A stretch of DNA of 64,000 nucleotides. It comes from Octadecabacter sp. B2R22 (GTDB lineage: Bacteria; Pseudomonadota; Alphaproteobacteria; Rhodobacterales; Rhodobacteraceae). The notes under the pieces are model-generated. The model had not been told where the DNA came from. It ran no database searches and saw only the letters and a program-made list of their open reading frames with translations. The DNA is taken from the NCBI RefSeq assembly GCF_018861045.1, contig NZ_JAHKQJ010000005.1, positions 1-64,000 of the forward strand, given 5' to 3'. Positions 8,751 to 17,756 of this stretch are shown here, piece by piece (the stretch's first letter is position 1; every line of letters begins with the position of its first letter). Both the position numbers and the translations under genes were made by a program.

Positions 8751-8911
8751 TACCCGTTTATCATACTCTGGATGTAAGGAAGTACACTCGCCGCCAATAT
8801 GCCCACAACTGCGCCCACACCGAGACGGACTGAAAAGCCTGGGAATTTAGGCGCAACGACGCTCAAGACCCCGCAAACAACAGCATAGAATATAAGGGTG
8901 GTTCCATCCAT
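8747..8911 (-). CDS. Small conserved-looking membrane protein (54 aa)
   Basis: An open frame of 55 codons on the minus strand codes for a 54-residue hydrophobic protein that begins MDGTTLIFYAVVCG and ends LPYIQSMINGY. Two predicted membrane helices (about residues 5-20 and 30-47) are joined by a short loop with KFPGF. It overlaps the end of the hydrolase gene by four bases. The composition looks like a genuine membrane protein. From memory, a similar protein occurs in other Roseobacter genomes, which needs a database check. Function unknown. Confidence 0.65.
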   Translation of the reverse strand: MDGTTLIFYAVVCGVLSVVAPKFPGFSVRLGVGAVVGILAASVLPYIQSMINGY

Positions 8912-9017
8912 CCTTTGACCCTAGCACAGCATTTCGGAACTACAAAACGCGCGGCCTGCACACTCGTGGGATATGCTCGCATCGGTGGCTGCCAGCCTTA
9001 CCACTTGCCTAAAATGT

Positions 9018-9046
9018 AAAAAGCCCCCCAGCAAAGCTGAGGGGCT
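9018..9046 (-). terminator. Terminator of clpB
   Basis: Hairpin AGCCCCCCAGC (9022-9032) / GCTGAGGGGCT (9036-9046) with a single mismatch and a three-base loop. Read on the minus strand it is followed by a run of T (A-run 9018-9022 on the plus strand), 28 bases after the clpB stop. Confidence 0.85.
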
Positions 9047-9073
9047 CTTGTTATCGCGCTTACATGCCTGCGG

Positions 9074-11692
9074 TTAGTGAACCACAGCATCATCCGGCTT
9101 TGGACGGTTGGATTCACTAACGCGATCGCCAACCAAAAGCCCGTCAGCCCCGGCGGAAACCGAAACAGTGTTTCCGTCCTTCACATCACCCGCCAGCAGC
9201 ATTTCTGCCAATGGGTCCTGCAACGCACGTTGGATCACCCGCTTCAAAGGCCGCGCCCCGAACACAGGGTCATAGCCTTCGTCCGCCAGCCATTTGCGAG
9301 CGCCATCATCAAGATCAAGCGTGATCTTGCGAGCCGCCAACCGCTTGAGCAGACGTGCCATCTGGATATCAACGATCCCGTCCATGTCATCCCGTGCAAG
9401 ACGATCAAAGATAACGGTTTCGTCCAGACGGTTGAGGAACTCGGGCCTGAAGTGAGCCCGCACCGCATCCATCACATCGCGCTTGGCGTCGCTGGCATCA
9501 GACCCTTCGGGCAACTGGCTTAGCGCTTGTGACCCAAGGTTGGACGTCAGGATAATAAGCGTTTGCTTGAAATCCACAGTGCGCCCCTGACCGTCGGTCA
9601 GAACACCATCATCGAGAACCTGCAACAGCACGTTAAACACATCGGGGTGGGCCTTTTCGACTTCGTCAAACAAGATCACTTGATACGGACGTCTGCGAAC
9701 CGCTTCGGTCAGCACACCACCTTCTTCATACCCAACATACCCCGGAGGCGCACCAATCAGACGAGCCACGGCGTGCTTCTCCATGAATTCAGACATATCG
9801 ATCCGAACCATGGCGTTGTCATCGTCAAACAGGAACTCGGCAACCGCTTTGGTCAGCTCGGTTTTACCGACACCGGTTGGCCCAAGGAACAAGAAGCTAC
9901 CCAACGGGCGCCCTTCGTCGTTCAAGCCAGCCCGCGCACGACGCACGGCATTCGACACGGCTTTCACCGCAGAGTTCTGCCCGATGACGCGCTTATGCAG
10001 CCCGTCTTCCATGCGCAGCAGTTTTTCGCGTTCGCCTTCCAGCATTTTGGCGACAGGCACACCTGTCCAACGCTCGACCACGCTCGCGATTTGCTCGGGA
10101 CGCACGGCTTCTTCGACGAGAGGCCCTTCATCGCTGTGCTCTTCGGCTTCACCAAGCTGCTTTTCCAGATCAGGGATCACACCATAAGACAGCTCACCCG
10201 CCTTTTGCAGGTTGCCTTCGCGTTTTGCGATGTCCAACTCAGCCCGCGCACGATCAAGCTGTTCTTTCAGCCCACGCGCGCCTTCCAGCTTATCCCGTTC
10301 AGCCTGCCATTTTGCCGTCAAGCTGGCAGATTTCTCCTGCAAGTTTGAAAGCTCGCCCTCAAGGGTTTCAAGACGATCTTTCGACGCTTGGTCATCCTCA
10401 AGACGCAAGGCCTCAGCCTCGATCTGCAATTGCATGATTTGACGGTCAAGCTGGTCGAGTTCTTCCGGCTTGCTGTCCACTTCCATCCGCAAACGGCTGG
10501 CCGCCTCGTCAACAAGGTCAATCGCCTTATCAGGCAAGAAACGATCCGTGATATAGCGGTGCGACAGAGTCGCGGCACTTACCAAGGCGCTATCAGAAAT
10601 CCGCACACCGTGGTGGAGTTCGTATTTCTCTTTGATGCCACGCAGAATGGAAACCGTGTCTTCCACGGTTGGTTCTTGCACCACGATGGGCTGGAAACGA
10701 CGGGCCAAGGCCGCGTCCTTTTCTACGTATTTGCGATACTCATCCAAGGTCGTCGCACCGATACAGTGAAGTTCACCCCGTGCGAGCGCAGGTTTGATCA
10801 GGTTAGCGGCATCCATCGCGCCGTCGCCCTTACCAGCACCAACAAGCGTGTGCATTTCGTCGATAAACAAAATGATTTCGCCAGCGGCTTCGCCAACTTC
10901 ATTCAACACCGCCTTCAGGCGTTCTTCAAATTCACCACGATATTTCGCGCCCGCGATGAGCGCGCCCATATCAAGCGACATCAGGCTCTTGTTGCGCAGG
11001 GATTCCGGCACATCCCCATCAACGATGCGCAGGGCCAAACCCTCGGCGATCGCTGTCTTACCGACACCGGGTTCACCGATCAGAACGGGATTGTTTTTGG
11101 TGCGGCGCGACAAAACCTGCATCGCGCGGCGAATTTCTTCGTCACGACCAATGATCGGGTCAATTTTACCTTCACGCGCACGTGCGGTCAGATCGAGGGC
11201 GTATTTCTTCAGTGCGTCATAGCCTTCTTCGGCACTCGCCGTGTCGGCAGTGCGGCCTTTGCGAATGTCATTGATCGCGGCGTTCAGCCCTTGAGCCGTA
11301 ACCTTACCAGCATCAAGCGCGTCTTTTGCTTTGGATTTCACCATCGCAAGCGCCATCAAAATGCGTTCAACAGGCACAAAGCTATCGCCCGCTTTCTTAG
11401 CGAGCTTTTCGGCTTCGGCCAGAATCTTACCGGTCGTGCCGTCCATATAGGTCTGCGCAGCGTCACCGGACACTTGCGGCAGTTTCGCCATAGCGATGTC
11501 GATGTTTTGAAGCACAAGTGCGGCGTCACCGCCGGATGCATTGATCAGGTTCGCAGCGAGCCCCTGATCATCGTCCAACAAGGCTTTGAGTAGGTGTTCA
11601 GGCGCGAGCCGTTGATGGCTTTCGCGCATGGCAATGGTCTGTGCAGCCTGAATAAAACCGCGTGACCGTTCAGTGAACTTTTCAAGGTTCAT
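9074..11692 (-). CDS. clpB: ClpB, ATP-dependent disaggregase chaperone
   Basis: An 872-residue Hsp100 protein of normal length. Order: N-terminal Clp repeat domain (1-145), AAA+ module 1 with Walker A GEPGVGKT (206-213), the coiled-coil M-domain (about 400-530), AAA+ module 2 with Walker A GPTGVGKT (about 605), and the C-terminal small domain. Together with DnaK/DnaJ it threads and dissolves protein aggregates in the cytoplasm. The start has an AAGGAG site. It is a single-gene unit with a heat-shock-type promoter (11768-11798) and a strong terminator. Confidence 0.97.
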   Translation of the reverse strand: MNLEKFTERSRGFIQAAQTIAMRESHQRLAPEHLLKALLDDDQGLAANLINASGGDAALVLQNIDIAMAKLPQVSGDAAQTYMDGTTGKILAEAEKLAKKAGDSFVPVERILMALAMVKSKAKDALDAGKVTAQGLNAAINDIRKGRTADTASAEEGYDALKKYALDLTARAREGKIDPIIGRDEEIRRAMQVLSRRTKNNPVLIGEPGVGKTAIAEGLALRIVDGDVPESLRNKSLMSLDMGALIAGAKYRGEFEERLKAVLNEVGEAAGEIILFIDEMHTLVGAGKGDGAMDAANLIKPALARGELHCIGATTLDEYRKYVEKDAALARRFQPIVVQEPTVEDTVSILRGIKEKYELHHGVRISDSALVSAATLSHRYITDRFLPDKAIDLVDEAASRLRMEVDSKPEELDQLDRQIMQLQIEAEALRLEDDQASKDRLETLEGELSNLQEKSASLTAKWQAERDKLEGARGLKEQLDRARAELDIAKREGNLQKAGELSYGVIPDLEKQLGEAEEHSDEGPLVEEAVRPEQIASVVERWTGVPVAKMLEGEREKLLRMEDGLHKRVIGQNSAVKAVSNAVRRARAGLNDEGRPLGSFLFLGPTGVGKTELTKAVAEFLFDDDNAMVRIDMSEFMEKHAVARLIGAPPGYVGYEEGGVLTEAVRRRPYQVILFDEVEKAHPDVFNVLLQVLDDGVLTDGQGRTVDFKQTLIILTSNLGSQALSQLPEGSDASDAKRDVMDAVRAHFRPEFLNRLDETVIFDRLARDDMDGIVDIQMARLLKRLAARKITLDLDDGARKWLADEGYDPVFGARPLKRVIQRALQDPLAEMLLAGDVKDGNTVSVSAGADGLLVGDRVSESNRPKPDDAVVH

Positions 11693-11767
11693 ATGGTCTC
11701 TCCTTATAAAGCGCCCCGTTAAAATTGCTGCCCGCTATGCGGCACAGGCTGTGTGGGGCCTTGTCCA

Positions 11768-11798
11768 TAATATGGGGGTGCCGAGGCTCCTGTTCAAG
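11768..11798 (-). promoter_or_regulatory. RpoH (sigma-32)-type heat-shock promoter of clpB
   Basis: On the minus strand CTTGAA (11798-11793) is followed after 15 bases by CCCCCATATTA (11778-11768). This matches the CTTGAA and CCCCAT-TA elements of RpoH promoters with correct spacing. It predicts transcription starting near 11760, giving a leader of about 65 bases before clpB. It shares the 160-base divergent region with pyrF. Confidence 0.75.
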
Positions 11799-11852
11799 AT
11801 CGGTTGCCGATTGCCGTCAGCCCGCATAGAACGGCGGCAATCATAGGAGAGA

Positions 11853-12554
11853 ATGATGTCCACGTCTGACCAGTTGATCGTAGCCCTAGATGTTCCTGAT
11901 GCCCTGCAAGGCTTGGCCTTGGCTCAAAAACTGGGTGACGACGTGTCCTTTTATAAGATCGGGCTGGGAATGTTGACGGGCGGTGGATTGGCCTTGGCCA
12001 ACGAGTTGTCTGACGAACTCGGCAAACGCATCTTCCTTGATATGAAACTGTTCGACATCGGCGCAACCGTCGAAGCCGCCGTGCGGGGTTTGTCACGCTT
12101 TGGCCATGACTTCTTGACCGTGCATGGTGATCCCCACGTCGTTCGCGCCGCCGCCGAGGGCAAAGGCGGAACAGATATGAAAATCCTCGCAGTGACGATC
12201 CTGACGTCGTTGGACCGCGCTGATCTGGATGCCTCCTGCATCAAGGCCGGCGACATCACTGATCTAGTGCAAGAACGCGCAGGCATCGCGCTGTCCAATG
12301 GTGCCGACGGCGTGATCGCATCTCCGCAAGAAGCGGCGCTTATTCGTGCGCTTCCTGAGGCCGAAGGTAAGTTGATCGTAACACCCGGCGTGCGCCCCGC
12401 AGGCGCCGATCTGGGCGACCAAAAAAGGGTTACAACACCCGCACAAGCAATCGCAAACGGTGCCGATCACGTGGTTGTCGGGCGTCCAATCTGGCAAAAT
12501 CCAGACCCAAAAGCCGCTGCACAGGCTGTTTTGGCGGAACTCCGCGCGTCTTAA
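11853..12554 (+). CDS. pyrF: Orotidine 5'-phosphate decarboxylase
   Basis: A 233-residue enzyme of the OMP decarboxylase family that makes UMP from orotidylate, the last step of pyrimidine synthesis. The catalytic array DMKLFD (D63, K65, D68) and the phosphate-binding VTPGVRPAG and VGRPI motifs are intact. AGGAGAG lies just before the start; a second ATG directly follows the first, so residue 1 or 2 could initiate. It stands alone, divergent from clpB. Confidence 0.96.
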   Translation: MMSTSDQLIVALDVPDALQGLALAQKLGDDVSFYKIGLGMLTGGGLALANELSDELGKRIFLDMKLFDIGATVEAAVRGLSRFGHDFLTVHGDPHVVRAAAEGKGGTDMKILAVTILTSLDRADLDASCIKAGDITDLVQERAGIALSNGADGVIASPQEAALIRALPEAEGKLIVTPGVRPAGADLGDQKRVTTPAQAIANGADHVVVGRPIWQNPDPKAAAQAVLAELRAS

Positions 12555-12634
12555 GCGAACAGGTAAGCGCCTTATTTTTAAGGGGATAAATCCTCAAGGC
12601 TTGTATTTTATTACATTGAATCACGGACTTGGGT

Positions 12635-12716
12635 GAAAACGTGTGTTTTCTTCCCCTTAATATCGACCAAAGTTATCCCCAGATCTTGTGTAGACGAAAG
12701 ACAACTACACAAGATC
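12635..12716 (+). promoter_or_regulatory. Leader with two inverted repeats before the microprotein genes
   Basis: The 195-base gap between pyrF and the first microprotein gene contains GAAAAC-gtgt-GTTTTC (12635-12650) and a perfect 12-bp inverted repeat GATCTTGTGTAG / CTACACAAGATC (12682-12693 and 12705-12716) with an 11-base spacer. The second ends 33 bases before the start codon. It could be an operator for a dimeric regulator or an RNA hairpin. A TTATCCCCA near-DnaA box lies at 12673-12681. Confidence 0.5.
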
Positions 12717-12749
12717 ACTTCGATTGATCTACTCGAAAGGGGAAATACG

Positions 12750-12926
12750 ATGATTGTACTGCATGAAATCCACTACACCGGCAAAGCCTTTCGGGGCGCT
12801 GTTGTCCTGCCGACGCATGACGGACCTCTGAAGTTCGATTGCCACGTAGAGGGTCCGATGACTCTCGACCCATCTCAGGTGAAGCGCGCCTTGTTGGGTC
12901 ACGCTGTCCGTCAACGTACACGCTAA
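12750..12926 (+). CDS. Orphan microprotein (58 aa), first of a tandem pair
   Basis: A 58-residue protein starting MIVLHEIHYTGKAF. The ATG at 12750 was chosen because AAAGGGGA precedes it at the right distance; the longer reading from 12633 would run through the leader inverted repeats. It shares a pattern with the next protein: Y..TG.A...V......G.....C.V.G..T.D...V...L, so the two look like diverged duplicates. No signal, membrane segment or known domain is visible. Function unknown. Confidence 0.7.
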   Translation: MIVLHEIHYTGKAFRGAVVLPTHDGPLKFDCHVEGPMTLDPSQVKRALLGHAVRQRTR

Positions 12927-12950
12927 TCCAGACAACAGGAGATCATTCCA

Positions 12951-13163
12951 ATGGCCAATATTTCGCTTGGAAACATCCGCTACAACCCCACGACTGGCGC
13001 CTATGAGGCCCGCGTAGATATCGACCGCAAAGGTCGCACATATCGCTATCCATGTTCCGTTGCAGGTGCACTGACCATGGACGAAGCCGCCGTGCGTCAA
13101 AGCCTAAGCCGTCAGGCCCTTAAGCTGGCTGGCCGCGAAGGTGGCCTGCACGCTGTTCGCTAG
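12951..13163 (+). CDS. Orphan microprotein (70 aa), second of a tandem pair
   Basis: A basic 70-residue protein 24 bases downstream of its likely paralogue, with AGGAG before the ATG. The alignable core runs from TGAYEARVDI to the C-terminal helix; both proteins share a single conserved cysteine before V.G..T.DE/P. The predicted fold is a few beta-strands followed by a helix. The pair ends in a strong terminator, so it forms its own transcription unit. I do not recognise the family. Confidence 0.75.
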   Translation: MANISLGNIRYNPTTGAYEARVDIDRKGRTYRYPCSVAGALTMDEAAVRQSLSRQALKLAGREGGLHAVR

Positions 13164-13236
13164 ATTTAAGTTACGTCTGTCACTGCCTCTGTCCGAACTG
13201 TCCCTCGGACACGAATTCCTCGTGATCAGATAAACT

Positions 13237-13266
13237 GGCCCCGCCTTTTGAGCGGGGCCTTTTTTT
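13237..13266 (+). terminator. Terminator after the microprotein pair
   Basis: Perfect 8-bp stem GGCCCCGC (13237-13244) / GCGGGGCC (13252-13259), seven-base loop, followed by seven T. Confidence 0.9.
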
Positions 13267-13311
13267 GTCCGTCAAACGGTTCGTCGGGAATATCACTACG
13301 CCGAAGGCGCA

Positions 13312-13587
13312 TCAGTCATTGATATCACGGTCCCAGATTTTAACCTGCCCGCGACGGATACCGAACATCTGGCGCATGATGACATAGGCAACCAGTGACA
13401 GCACTGCAAAGACCACCAGTGACCACGCGAGCGAAAGCCCTGTGAAAAGACCAAGCCAGATAATCGCCCCGAGGAAGAACCCACCAACGGCAAAGCCGAA
13501 AAAGATCCAACCGGGGATCAGGACCTCTGCGATGGCCAGCACAAGTGCGGCCACCATCCAGATCCACCATTCATTATGCCAACCCAT
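13312..13587 (-). CDS. NfeD-like membrane protein
   Basis: A 91-residue protein with about three membrane helices (residues 8-30, 32-52 and 55-73) and a short C-terminal tail, matching the short NfeD family without the protease or full OB domain. NfeD proteins act with the SPFH protein encoded by the neighbouring gene in membrane microdomains. The ATG overlaps the SPFH stop codon by one base (TGATG), so the pair is translationally coupled. Confidence 0.88.
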   Translation of the reverse strand: MGWHNEWWIWMVAALVLAIAEVLIPGWIFFGFAVGGFFLGAIIWLGLFTGLSLAWSLVVFAVLSLVAYVIMRQMFGIRRGQVKIWDRDIND

Positions 13588-14480
13588 CAGCCGCGCCCTT
13601 TCAACATGTTGAACGCGTTGCCAAAGCTTTCGATCAAGCTAGCTGGGAGCACAACTGTGTTAGACCCCGCAGAAGAGCTCATCGCGTTGACAGCTTCGAC
13701 CTGTTTCAGTGCAACCTGATACTGCGCCGCCTCAAGACCGTTCTCAGCAATCGCAACCGCAACGACCTGCGTTGCATAGGCTTCGGCGTCTGCAGACACA
13801 CGGCGCGCTTTGGCGGCTTGTTCCGCGGCATAAAGCTCAGCATCGGCCTGAAGCTCAACGGCACGCTTCATACCTTCGGCTTCAGTCACCTGCGCACGGC
13901 GGGCGCGTTCGGCGTTCAACTGCTGTAGCATAGCGGCACGGGTTGCGGCATCCAAATTCACATCCAGAATTTCAGCTCGGGTCACTTCGATACCCCAGTC
14001 ATCCACCTGAGCGGCCAACTGATCTTGAATAGCGAGGATCAGCCCTGTGCGGTTCGCCTGCACTTGGTCGAGTTCCATCTTACCGATTTCGGAACGAACG
14101 ATACCTGCAACAGTTGTCGAAATCGCGCCGTCCACGTCTCGGATACGATAAACTGTCTTTTCAGGTTCAGTGATACGGTAGAACACGGATGTTTCGACCT
14201 GCACCAACACGTTGTCCGATGTAATCGCGTCTTGGCCCATTACGGGTAGCTGACGTTCAAGGATCGAGATCTTATGTGCAACGCGGTCCAAGAAAGGTAC
14301 GATAAAGTTGATGCCTGGCCCAAGCACCGAGCGCAAACGGCCAAACCGTTCCACTACAAATTTTTCGGACTGCGGGACGATGCGAACACCAACCAGAATG
14401 CAGATGATAATGAATGCAGCCAGCAGGATCAGGACGATATTGCCGCCAATCAAATCTGTAATAATATTTTCGATGTCCAT
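13587..14480 (-). CDS. SPFH/Band 7 protein (stomatin/QmcA-like)
   Basis: A 297-residue protein with one N-terminal membrane anchor (about 12-32), an SPFH domain (35-200) beginning RIVPQSEKFVVERFGR, and an Ala/Glu-rich coiled-coil region (200-260). Length and motifs are those of stomatin-like QmcA proteins, which form ring scaffolds in the inner membrane and restrain the protease FtsH. It is first in a two-gene operon with the NfeD-like gene. Confidence 0.92.
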   Translation of the reverse strand: MDIENIITDLIGGNIVLILLAAFIIICILVGVRIVPQSEKFVVERFGRLRSVLGPGINFIVPFLDRVAHKISILERQLPVMGQDAITSDNVLVQVETSVFYRITEPEKTVYRIRDVDGAISTTVAGIVRSEIGKMELDQVQANRTGLILAIQDQLAAQVDDWGIEVTRAEILDVNLDAATRAAMLQQLNAERARRAQVTEAEGMKRAVELQADAELYAAEQAAKARRVSADAEAYATQVVAVAIAENGLEAAQYQVALKQVEAVNAMSSSAGSNTVVLPASLIESFGNAFNMLKGRG

Positions 14481-14538
14481 GAAGTGTCCTTACCAAGTCT
14501 TCTGCCCACAATTGGGGCATAACAATACGTATGACATT

Positions 14539-14985
14539 CTAGATAGGGGCGACACTCGTTTCGCGCAACATTTGCCGTAGACGCGCATGCAGGGCGGGCA
14601 CCAGATTCGGCATATTCATCACATGGCTCACGGGACGGATCGCATAACTCTGACCTTCATCCCCGAACCGAATGTCTTTCGCCGTGGCGGCTGACAATTG
14701 AACCGCAAAAAACCATGCTTTGTTTGCCGGCACCACCATCGACGGAACCGCTTTGCCCCACGTTATCGCAGCCTCAGGCAGTATCAGCCCGAACTCTTCA
14801 AACACCTCTCGTTTCAAACAGGCTTTGGGCGTTTCACCGTTTTCGCGACCACCTCCGGGAAAATCCCAGTATCCGGGCCAGATCACACCGCGGTCCCGTT
14901 GATAGATCAATAGATCATCGCCAATGAAAATTGCCGCCTTAGCTCCGTGAAACCCGCTGTCCGTCATCTGCACGCGCCCTGTCAT
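14539..14985 (-). CDS. Nudix hydrolase
   Basis: A 148-residue Nudix protein. The Nudix box G-x5-E-x7-REVFEEFGL is complete at residues 45-67. It should hydrolyse a nucleoside diphosphate linked to another group; the substrate cannot be inferred, although an 8-oxo-dGTPase-like role would suit its position opposite dinB. It is divergent from dinB with 63 bases between the starts. Confidence 0.85.
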   Translation of the reverse strand: MTGRVQMTDSGFHGAKAAIFIGDDLLIYQRDRGVIWPGYWDFPGGGRENGETPKACLKREVFEEFGLILPEAAITWGKAVPSMVVPANKAWFFAVQLSAATAKDIRFGDEGQSYAIRPVSHVMNMPNLVPALHARLRQMLRETSVAPI

Positions 14986-15048
14986 CTTGGTTATCGCGTC
15001 TGATCTAGCACGCTTGCCACAACTGGTGCTGCTCTTTATTCACGGACC

Positions 15049-16302
15049 ATGCCTGCCCTTTGCCGCGCCTGTTTACATACCTTTGATGCCGGATCCCGTT
15101 GTCCGGCATGCCGGTCGCCGCGTGTCACCAGCCACGCTGAACTGTTCGACCTGACGATTGCGCATATGGATTGCGATGCCTTTTACGCCAGCGTTGAAAA
15201 ACGTGACAACCCAGAACTGGAAGGCAAACCCGTCATCATCGGCGGCGGACATCGCGGCGTCGTTTCCACCTGCTGCTACATCGCGCGGATCAAAGGCGTC
15301 CGCTCGGCGATGCCGATGTTTCAAGCGCTCAAACTTTGCCCCGAGGCGGTCGTCGTGCGCGGCCGCATGGACGAATACGTCAAAGTCTCAAGGCAAGTCC
15401 GCGCCCTGATGGATGAACTAACACCCACGGTTGAGCCCTTATCCTTGGACGAAGCCTTTATGGACCTGTCGGGCACCGCAAAGCTTCACGGAGCGCCGCC
15501 TGCCGTGATGCTGGCGCGGCTTACCAAACGCATGGCGGATGAAATCGGGATCACGGGGTCCATTGGCCTCAGTCACAACAAATTCCTCGCAAAGGTGGCA
15601 TCAGACCTTGATAAACCGCGCGGTTTTTCGGTGATCGGGGCTGCTGAAACCACCGAATTCCTGCGGCCAAAGCCCGTGAAACTGATCTGGGGTATCGGCC
15701 CCGTGGCACAACAATCTTTAGACGCGGCGGGCATCCGCACCTTTGAAGACCTGCTGCGCTGGGACCGCCGTGATCTGCACGATCGTTTCGGCGGCATGGG
15801 AGATCGGCTCTATTCCCTTGCGCGAGGTGAAGACGCCCGCCGCATCAGCGCCCATACCCCCGTCAAAGGGCTCAGTAACGAAACGACGTTTTATGAAGAC
15901 ACCAGTGATGTCGACATTCTTGATGGTCACATCTGGCGGTTGGCTGAAAAGGTATCTGACCGCGCCAAGGCCAAAGACAAAGCCGGCCGCGTGGTGACGC
16001 TCAAGCTGAAGAAATCAGACCACAAGTCACTAAGCAAGCGGATCAGCCTGCACCAACCGACACAACTGGCCGACACAATTTACCGCACCGCACGCGGATT
16101 GTTTGACCAAGTGGGCGATCAAGGCCCCTACCGGCTGTTAGGTGTTGGAATTTCCGAACTGGTCGCCGCGGACGACGCCGACCGCGAAGGCGATCTTCTG
16201 GATCCGAACGCAGGTAAGCGCGCAGAGGCAGAACGTGCAGCAGATGCAATCCGTGAAAAGTTTGGCAAGGATGCGATTCTAAAAGGTCGCGCGTTGCGGT
16301 GA
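15049..16302 (+). CDS. dinB: DNA polymerase IV with N-terminal zinc-finger extension
   Basis: A 417-residue Y-family polymerase for error-prone translesion synthesis. The catalytic motifs AHMDCDAFYASVE (38-50) and SLDEAFMD (about 137) are intact, and the helix-hairpin-helix, little-finger and C-terminal regions follow. Unlike E. coli DinB, about 33 residues precede the palm, with two CxxC pairs (C5/C8, C18/C21) that form a likely zinc ribbon. The stop abuts the end of the convergent amidohydrolase gene. No LexA box was recognised upstream. Confidence 0.93.
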   Translation: MPALCRACLHTFDAGSRCPACRSPRVTSHAELFDLTIAHMDCDAFYASVEKRDNPELEGKPVIIGGGHRGVVSTCCYIARIKGVRSAMPMFQALKLCPEAVVVRGRMDEYVKVSRQVRALMDELTPTVEPLSLDEAFMDLSGTAKLHGAPPAVMLARLTKRMADEIGITGSIGLSHNKFLAKVASDLDKPRGFSVIGAAETTEFLRPKPVKLIWGIGPVAQQSLDAAGIRTFEDLLRWDRRDLHDRFGGMGDRLYSLARGEDARRISAHTPVKGLSNETTFYEDTSDVDILDGHIWRLAEKVSDRAKAKDKAGRVVTLKLKKSDHKSLSKRISLHQPTQLADTIYRTARGLFDQVGDQGPYRLLGVGISELVAADDADREGDLLDPNAGKRAEAERAADAIREKFGKDAILKGRALR

Positions 16303-17196
16303 CTACTCCGCCGCGAGGCTCTCAGCCGCTGGGCGACCAATGCCTGCAAGCTCAGAGATAACTCCAGCAAGAACCCCTTTGAAGGTTTCATAGTCGGAAT
16401 TCGGCTTAATCGCCGCCTCATCCATATAGAGAGATCGGTTTATTTCGACCTGTACCGCGTGGTGTCTACGCGACGGGCGCCCGTAGTGCTGACAGATATA
16501 TGCCCCTGCGAACGGCATATTCCGCGCCACCTTAAATCCTGCTGACGCAAAGGCTGCTTCGATATGTTCAACCACCGAAGACGCGGCCGCGGCCCCGAAC
16601 CGATCCCCTAGGACCACATCAGGACGTGCCCCCCCTGACGGGCACACACTTTCGAGCGCTTCGTGAGGCATGGAGTGGCAATCAACCAGAATCGCCTCGC
16701 CAAAGGCGTTGTGCGCTTCGTCCATTAAGGTTTGCAGCATGTCATGATAGGGCCGCCAAACTGTCGCGATCCGGTTATGCGCCTCAATCAAAGGCAGCTT
16801 GCCGTTGTAAATCGCACGCCCGTTGGACACCACACGCGGAATCACACCCAACCCGCTTGAAATACGTGGGTTGTGTGACGATCTTCGCACACCTTCGATA
16901 ACGGCGGGGTCCAGTTCATCCGGCGCACGGTTCAAATCAAGGTAGGCGCGCGGGGACTGTGACAACAACAAAGGCGCACCGTGATCCACAGCCACAGCAA
17001 ACAAATCATCAACAAAAGCGTCTTCGGAGGACCGGATTTCAAGCTTATTCAACACCGTGCGGCGCATAAATGACTCCGGATACCTACGTCCAGAATGAGG
17101 TGACGCGAACACAACCGACGTTGACCGCGCCTTGGGGCGGTGCAACAGGTAGGACAAATCATGCGATGTTGGCGCCCGTGAGGCCATAAACGTCAC
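16303..17196 (-). CDS. N-formylglutamate amidohydrolase family protein
   Basis: A 297-residue protein of the N-formylglutamate amidohydrolase (HutG-type) family. Motifs include ASPHSGRRYP near the N-terminus, ILVDCHSMP in the middle and the VQVEINRSLYMDE region, which supply the metal and substrate residues. It would release formate or an amine from N-acylated glutamate-like substrates. No histidine-degradation genes lie nearby, so the physiological substrate is open. It is convergent with dinB. Confidence 0.88.
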   Translation of the reverse strand: MTFMASRAPTSHDLSYLLHRPKARSTSVVFASPHSGRRYPESFMRRTVLNKLEIRSSEDAFVDDLFAVAVDHGAPLLLSQSPRAYLDLNRAPDELDPAVIEGVRRSSHNPRISSGLGVIPRVVSNGRAIYNGKLPLIEAHNRIATVWRPYHDMLQTLMDEAHNAFGEAILVDCHSMPHEALESVCPSGGARPDVVLGDRFGAAAASSVVEHIEAAFASAGFKVARNMPFAGAYICQHYGRPSRRHHAVQVEINRSLYMDEAAIKPNSDYETFKGVLAGVISELAGIGRPAAESLAAE

Positions 17197-17340
17197 CCTT
17201 TCGCTTTTCAGTGTAACGCATTTTGCTCAATTACCAAAAGCCCTTGATCCCTATGCCGACTCTTTATATAGACCGCCCAACCGACGCGCGCTCAGCGCGT
17301 CCTATTCGTTTATAGGGCGTGTCGAATGTGTTAAGGAAAA

Positions 17341-17415
17341 GGATGATTAGCTCAGCGGTAGAGCACTTCGTTGACATCGAAGGGGTCACTGGTTCGATCC
17401 CAGTATCGTCCACCA
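17341..17415 (+). tRNA. tRNA-Val (GAC)
   Basis: A complete 75-base cloverleaf with an encoded CCA end. Acceptor stem GGATGAT/ATCGTCC, D-arm GCTC..GAGC, anticodon stem CTTCG/CGAAG with loop TTGACAT (anticodon GAC), and T-arm with GGTTCGATCCC. It lies 82 bases before rpmJ. Confidence 0.96.
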
Positions 17416-17497
17416 CGGATTTAACCGCGCTGCATGTGCCAGCGCATAAACGAAACAAAGGCGCCTTTCACCGCGCCGCGAGACAAAGGATAGAACC

Positions 17498-17623
17498 ATG
17501 AAAGTTCGCAACTCCCTCCGGTCGCTGAAAAACCGCCACCGCGATTGCCGCGTTGTGCGCCGTAAAGGCCGCGTTTACGTGATCAACAAGACTCAGCGCC
17601 GCTTCAAAGCACGCCAAGGTTAA
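17498..17623 (+). CDS. rpmJ: 50S ribosomal protein L36
   Basis: A 41-residue, very basic protein beginning [14 protein letters not shown] and ending RFKARQG. This is the L36 form in which the zinc-binding cysteines are largely lost (only C18 remains), typical of alphaproteobacteria. It is a component of the large ribosomal subunit. AAAGGAT precedes the start, and a terminator follows directly. Confidence 0.95.
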   Translation: MKVRNSLRSLKNRHRDCRVVRRKGRVYVINKTQRRFKARQG

Positions 17624-17645
17624 GACTGACCACATCGTTTTAAAA

Positions 17646-17678
17646 AGCCGCGCCCGAGCAATCGGGTGCGGCTTTTTC
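17646..17678 (+). terminator. Terminator of rpmJ
   Basis: Hairpin AGCCGCGCCCG (17646-17656) / CGGGTGCGGCT (17663-17673) with one G-T pair and a six-base loop, followed by a run of T. Confidence 0.9.
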
Positions 17679-17756
17679 TTTTGAACAGACGGATTTCGCT
17701 GTCCATTGAGTTTCCCGCCCAACCTCGCCACCATAGATCGCAGAAAGGCGGGATCT

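Noticed and set aside
10388-11593. 401-codon open frame opposite clpB
   Set aside because: It is antisense to a fully conserved clpB; no recognisable domain and no ribosome-binding site.
12673-12681. TTATCCCCA as a second DnaA box
   Set aside because: One mismatch to the consensus and isolated; not enough to propose DnaA control of the microprotein genes.
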